NCBI GenBank assembly: GCA_016192645.1
Contig: JACPTT010000039.1
Span: 1-8,640, forward strand
From: Candidatus Levyibacteriota bacterium
GTDB lineage: Bacteria; Patescibacteriota; Microgenomatia; Levybacterales; UBA12049
Direction: 5' to 3'
DNA: 8,640 nucleotides
In this document: piece after piece, positions 6,214-8,640 of the stretch
How the letters are laid out: every line of letters starts with the position of its first letter
How positions within the stretch are numbered: position 1 is the first letter of the stretch
The notes under the pieces: generated by a model
The model's input: only the letters and a program-made list of their open reading frames with translations
Database searches by the model: none
Told to the model about the DNA's origin: nothing
Position numbers and translations under genes: made by a program

Positions 6214-6640
6214 TCTGAACAAATTTCTAATCGGCTTTGGCTTTCTTTTTGTTTTAGTAGTAGCATTTGCTCTTTCTCAAAATTACCTGCAGGATCTCCC
6301 GTTTTCCCCAAAAACTCCAAAAGCTATTATTAACAACCAAACATTTAATCTCTTTCTTGCAAAAACAGATAAAGAAAGACGGGTTGGTTTATCGGAAAAA
6401 AAGTCACTAGCAGAAAATTCCGGCATGCTTTTTGTTTTTGGAAAACCAGATTATTACTCTTTCTGGATGAAAAAGATGCAATTTCCTATTGATATTATTT
6501 TTATTAAAGAAAATAAAATAGTGACAATCTATACCGATCTGAAACCGCCGCAAACTACAAAAGAGAGTTTGCCTATATATAAACCCGATGAACCGGCAGA
6601 CATGGTTTTGGAAATAAATGCGGGTCTTGTACAAAAATAA
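6203..6640 (+). CDS. membrane-anchored DUF192 protein, ended early by an in-frame TAA
   Basis: A 145-residue product: signal anchor at about residues 7-26, then a DUF192 domain at about 40-145. Visible family blocks are LAKTDKERRVGLSEKKSL (52-69), GMLFVFG (74-80), YSFWMKKMQFPIDIIFI (85-101) and DMVLEINAGLVQK (133-145). DUF192 proteins are small extracytoplasmic beta domains of unknown function. Family members normally continue with a segment ending in a GDxV motif. Here exactly that continuation is found in the same frame after the TAA at 6638-6640: KQKKGDLVKLENL, then TAA at 6680-6682. The gene therefore seems to have lost its last 14 codons through one base change, unless the stop is a sequencing error or is read through. 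The start overlaps the upstream gene by 11 bases. The extended frame would end five bases before tsaD. Confidence 0.82.
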   Translation: MNSNLNKFLIGFGFLFVLVVAFALSQNYLQDLPFSPKTPKAIINNQTFNLFLAKTDKERRVGLSEKKSLAENSGMLFVFGKPDYYSFWMKKMQFPIDIIFIKENKIVTIYTDLKPPQTTKESLPIYKPDEPADMVLEINAGLVQK

Positions 6641-6682
6641 AAACAAAAAAAAGGCGATTTGGTAAAGCTGGAAAACCTCTAA
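6638..6682 (+). pseudogene. untranslated in-frame remnant of the DUF192 C-terminus
   Basis: The TAA at 6638-6640 is followed in the same frame by 13 sense codons reading KQKKGDLVKLENL and then TAA at 6680-6682. Residues KKGDLV match the usual last strand of DUF192, and the position of the stop corresponds to where relatives tend to have a tyrosine or similar residue, so TAT or TAC to TAA is a likely change. The region is A-rich (eight A in a row at 6645-6652) but frame is kept, so no insertion or deletion is needed to explain it. Confidence 0.7.
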
Positions 6683-6687
6683 CCCCC

Positions 6688-7761
6688 ATGCGTATTTTAG
6701 GTATTGAAACAAGTTGCGACGAAACGGGTGCGGCTATAGTTGAGGATGGAACTAAACTTATTTCAAATGCTCTTGCCTCATCTATAAAACTGCATGCAAA
6801 AACTGGTGGAATCATCCCGGAGACCGCTGCGCGGGAACAAATAAAGTATATAATCCCAGTCATTAATCGGGTTATCAAACAGGCTAATATCGATACCTCA
6901 AAACTTGATGCAATCGCAGTTACTGTAGGACCCGGTCTTCTTGGCTCTTTATTAGTTGGCGTTGAAACAGCTAAAACCCTCTCGTACGTTTGGGATAAAC
7001 CGATTATTCCGGTAAATCACTTAATAGGCCATATCTATGCGAATTTTATTGAGCAAACAGACTACAGACTACGGACTACAGCTGTAGACGGTAGACCGTC
7101 GACCGTAGACATTACTTTTCCTGCTCTCGGACTCATCGTCTCTGGCGGTCATACTGATTTGGTTCTTCTGAAAAATCACGGCAGGATAAAGTGGTTAGGC
7201 GGAACGCGAGATGATGCCGCAGGAGAAGCATTTGATAAAATTGCAAGGCTTTTGGGACTTCCTTATCCCGGCGGGCCGGCGATTGAGAAGGCTGCGCAGC
7301 GTGGCAACATTAGTCGCTTTAAGTTTCCCCGCCCAATGATTGATTTGGATGATTTTGATTTTTCCTTTTCAGGCTTAAAAACCGCCGTATTAAGGGAGGT
7401 AAAAACAATTGAACAACCTGCCCTGAGCCGAGCCGAAGGGTTGAACAATCGAGCAATTAACGATATCGCCGCCTCGGTTCAACAAGTGGTCATAGATGTT
7501 TTAGTGGCTAAGACAATCAAAGCCGCAAAACAGTTCGAAGCAAAATCAATTCTTTTAGGAGGAGGTGTCGCCGCAAACCAAACTCTTCGTGATCGTTTCA
7601 AATTGGCAATTGGAAATTTGAAATTAGAAATTCCATTTTTCTTTCCAGAAAAATGGCTGTGTACCGACAACGCCGCTATGATCGCCTCCGCCGCCTTCTT
7701 CAACTATAAGCCTCTGGAATGGAAAAAAATCACAGCCAATCCGCAGTTATATTTTGATTAA
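6688..7761 (+). CDS. tsaD: tRNA N6-adenosine threonylcarbamoyltransferase TsaD
   Basis: TsaD (357 residues) transfers the threonylcarbamoyl group to A37 of ANN-decoding tRNAs, working in bacteria with TsaB and TsaE, neither of which is in this window. Conserved sites are GIETSCDET (5-13), the metal-binding HLIGH (111-115), VSGGHTDL (151-158), FSGLKTAV (227-234), LGGGVAANQTLR (290-301) and CTDNAAMIA (325-333), so the active site looks intact. Three stretches are longer or odder than expected and coincide with DNA repeats: residues about 123-141 (7054-7110), 243-258 (7409-7464) and 305-316 (7600-7634). All keep the reading frame. The start ATG gives the standard MRILGIETS N-terminus; it lies five bases after the extended DUF192 frame and has no strong ribosome binding site, so translation may once have been coupled to DUF192. 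Confidence 0.97.
   Translation: MRILGIETSCDETGAAIVEDGTKLISNALASSIKLHAKTGGIIPETAAREQIKYIIPVINRVIKQANIDTSKLDAIAVTVGPGLLGSLLVGVETAKTLSYVWDKPIIPVNHLIGHIYANFIEQTDYRLRTTAVDGRPSTVDITFPALGLIVSGGHTDLVLLKNHGRIKWLGGTRDDAAGEAFDKIARLLGLPYPGGPAIEKAAQRGNISRFKFPRPMIDLDDFDFSFSGLKTAVLREVKTIEQPALSRAEGLNNRAINDIAASVQQVVIDVLVAKTIKAAKQFEAKSILLGGGVAANQTLRDRFKLAIGNLKLEIPFFFPEKWLCTDNAAMIASAAFFNYKPLEWKKITANPQLYFD
7059..7111. repeat. two opposing period-7 arrays within tsaD
   Basis: Left half: AGACTAC, AGACTAC, GGACTAC (7059-7079). Junction: AGCT (7080-7083). Right half: GTAGACG, GTAGACC, GTCGACC, GTAGACA (7084-7111). The halves are imperfectly inverted relative to each other; CTACAGCTGTAG (7076-7087) is a perfect palindrome across the junction, and GACGGT-AG-ACCGTC (7087-7100) is another. 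The element is read as roughly TDYRLRTTAVDGRPSTVD between the HLIGH block and VSGGHTD, where TsaD normally has only a short loop. Confidence 0.85.
7409..7456. repeat. period-8 repeat interrupted by a GC-rich 24-base palindrome-like element in tsaD
   Basis: TTGAACAA at 7409-7416 and 7441-7448, then TCGAGCAA (7449-7456), flank a 24-base GC-rich core (7417-7440) that begins CCTGCCCTGAG and ends CCGAAGGG. The core is read as PALSRAEG. The CCCT...AGGG ends make it an imperfect palindrome of the kind found as dispersed small repeats in many environmental bacterial genomes. The 24-base core does not change the frame. Confidence 0.75.
7600..7634. repeat. period-7 array of five units in tsaD
   Basis: AAATTGG, CAATTGG, AAATTTG, AAATTAG and AAATTCC follow each other without gaps. 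They encode KLAIGNLKLEIP between LRDRF and the CTDNAAMIA block, a variable position in TsaD. Confidence 0.75.
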
Positions 7762-7763
7762 CC

Positions 7764-7772
7764 TGCTATAAT
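7764..7772 (+). promoter_or_regulatory. extended -10 promoter element upstream of rmuC
   Basis: TGCTATAAT combines a perfect -10 with the extended TGN element, right after the tsaD stop. No good -35 is visible, as is usual for extended -10 promoters. Transcription would start near 7779, leaving a leader of about 34 bases to the ATG at 7813. Confidence 0.5.
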
Positions 7773-7788
7773 AAGCATAGCTTGTTAC

Positions 7789-7811
7789 AAACCTTTGGTT
7801 TATAATAAACC
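7789..7811 (+). other. alternative small hairpins in the rmuC leader
   Basis: GGTTT (7797-7801) can pair with AAACC on its left (7789-7793) or with AAACC on its right (7807-7811); the right-hand pairing extends to GGTTTA/TAAACC with a three-base loop. The second form would lie directly against the ATG. The stems are short and A/T rich, so a regulatory role is only a possibility. Confidence 0.3.
7801..7806 (+). promoter_or_regulatory. TATAAT box six bases before the rmuC ATG (possible leaderless start)
   Basis: A perfect TATAAT lies six bases upstream of the ATG at 7813, the same geometry as at 2820-2825 before the nucleotidyltransferase gene. No Shine-Dalgarno site precedes this ATG. No convincing -35 is seen. 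Confidence 0.4.
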
Positions 7812-7812
7812 C

Positions 7813-8631
7813 ATGCAAACGGAAACGACTCTTATTATAATTCTTATTCTTGGTTTTGCCGTTGTCCTTTATCTTTTGAATAAAAAGCTCTCGGAGATGC
7901 AGGAGAAAAAACCCGACGAAGCGCTTTTAGAGTGGCTAAAAACCATGCAGTCCTCCCTTGAATCGACCAATAAAACATTAAATGATGCTCTTAGAAACAG
8001 CTCAAACCATATGGTAAAAACCCTTCAGGAAAATTCAAAACAGCTTAACCAGCGGCTTGACAAGGCAGCGGCTGTGATTCGCGATGTTGGTAAAGAGGTT
8101 GGAGAAATGAGCGAGATTGGCAGAAATATGCGCGAGCTTCAGGAGTTTTTAAAAAGCCCAAAGCTTAGAGGCAATATTGGCGAACAAGTCTTGAAAGACT
8201 TAATCGCCCAGATGTTTCCAAAACATAGTTTTCATCTTCAATACCAGTTTAAATCCGGAGAAAAAGTTGATGCGGCAATTAAAACCGATGCGGGGATTTT
8301 GCCAATCGACTCAAAATTTCCCATGGAAAACTTCCAAAAAATGATTAAAGCACAAAATGAAGCAGAAAAAGAGGGGGCACAAAAAGAATTTCAAAGAGAT
8401 GTTAAAAAGCATATTGATACTATTTCTAAAAAATATATCCTGCCCGAAGAAGGAACCATGGATTTTGCCTTAATGTATGTACCAAGCGAGTCTGTTTATT
8501 ATGAACTGGCAAATACAACAGAGGTTATGGATTATGCAAGGAAAGCCCGCGTTTATGTTGTCTCTCCGAGCACTCTTTACGCACATTTGCAAACTATTCT
8601 TCTTTCTTTTGAAGGAAAAAAGATATTTTGA
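7813..8631 (+). CDS. rmuC: RmuC family DNA recombination protein, apparently shortened at its C-terminus
   Basis: A 272-residue product. Residues about 5-22 form an N-terminal membrane segment, about 25-115 a long coiled coil, and from about 110 the RmuC nuclease-like domain with LRGNIGEQVLKDLI (118-131), the VDAAIK...LPIDSKFP block (152-170, with D153, D166 and K168 as PD-(D/E)XK-type residues) and YVPSESVYYEL (222-232). RmuC limits sequence inversions and is thought to be a membrane-linked nuclease; this rests on family knowledge. The family normally continues for some 60-100 residues beyond the LQTILLSFEGKKI point, but here a TGA follows two codons later at 8629-8631. Skipping one T in the run 8626-8629 would open the frame to FDRQ up to the window edge, so a frameshift or sequencing error is plausible. 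The ATG at 7813 is preferred to a TTG at 7795. It is likely transcribed from promoters at 7764-7806. Confidence 0.85.
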   Translation: MQTETTLIIILILGFAVVLYLLNKKLSEMQEKKPDEALLEWLKTMQSSLESTNKTLNDALRNSSNHMVKTLQENSKQLNQRLDKAAAVIRDVGKEVGEMSEIGRNMRELQEFLKSPKLRGNIGEQVLKDLIAQMFPKHSFHLQYQFKSGEKVDAAIKTDAGILPIDSKFPMENFQKMIKAQNEAEKEGAQKEFQRDVKKHIDTISKKYILPEEGTMDFALMYVPSESVYYELANTTEVMDYARKARVYVVSPSTLYAHLQTILLSFEGKKIF

Positions 8632-8640
8632 CAGACAAGC

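Noticed and set aside
7059..7111. CRISPR-like array
   Set aside because: The units are seven bases with no spacers and are translated as part of TsaD; there are no cas genes.
8628..8633. TTGACA as a -35 box for a downstream gene
   Set aside because: It lies at the window edge within the rmuC coding end and no -10 box can be seen.

Overview
The window looks like a stretch of a candidate phyla radiation (Patescibacteria) genome, most likely of the Microgenomates kind. This is inferred from gene content and style; there is no rRNA or other marker here to place it. Supporting points are an A+T-leaning composition, very tight gene packing with 4-11 base overlaps, few Shine-Dalgarno sites, a VanW-family surface protein, a membrane-anchored solute-binding protein without transporter genes, an archaeal-type CoA biosynthesis fusion, and short period-7 and period-8 tandem repeats inside genes. 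TGA is used as a normal stop (2025-2027), which argues against the UGA-recoding lineages (Absconditabacteria, Gracilibacteria). Every base belongs to or lies close to a gene; no gap exceeds about 100 bases, and I saw no tRNA, rRNA, CRISPR array or transposase.

The layout is two divergent blocks that separate at about 4254-4299, where promoters for both directions overlap. Leftward (minus strand) come: a membrane-anchored family 1 solute-binding protein (2826-4253); a polymerase-beta-type nucleotidyltransferase of unknown role (2025-2813), whose stop overlaps the next start as ATGA; a fusion of archaeal-type phosphopantetheine adenylyltransferase with a GTP-dependent dephospho-CoA kinase (DUF359) (1012-2028); then a promoter and a terminator-like hairpin; greA (437-916); and a zinc-dependent threonine/alcohol dehydrogenase cut by the window edge (1-447).

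Rightward (plus strand) come: a VanW/G5-like cell-surface protein (4300-5718); a RfaE2-like nucleotidyltransferase (5728-6213); a membrane-anchored DUF192 protein with an in-frame stop 13 codons before its apparent ancestral end (6203-6640, remnant to 6682); tsaD for the t6A modification of tRNA (6688-7761); and an RmuC-family protein that stops early at the right edge (7813-8631).

Metabolically, the fused gene would supply the last two steps of CoA synthesis in one polypeptide. tsaD and greA are core translation and transcription genes. The solute-binding protein, VanW and DUF192 proteins are all predicted to be anchored in the membrane and to face outwards. The most distinctive structural signal is a set of short tandem arrays, three in tsaD and one in the nucleotidyltransferase gene, that are read through in frame as low-complexity protein inserts.
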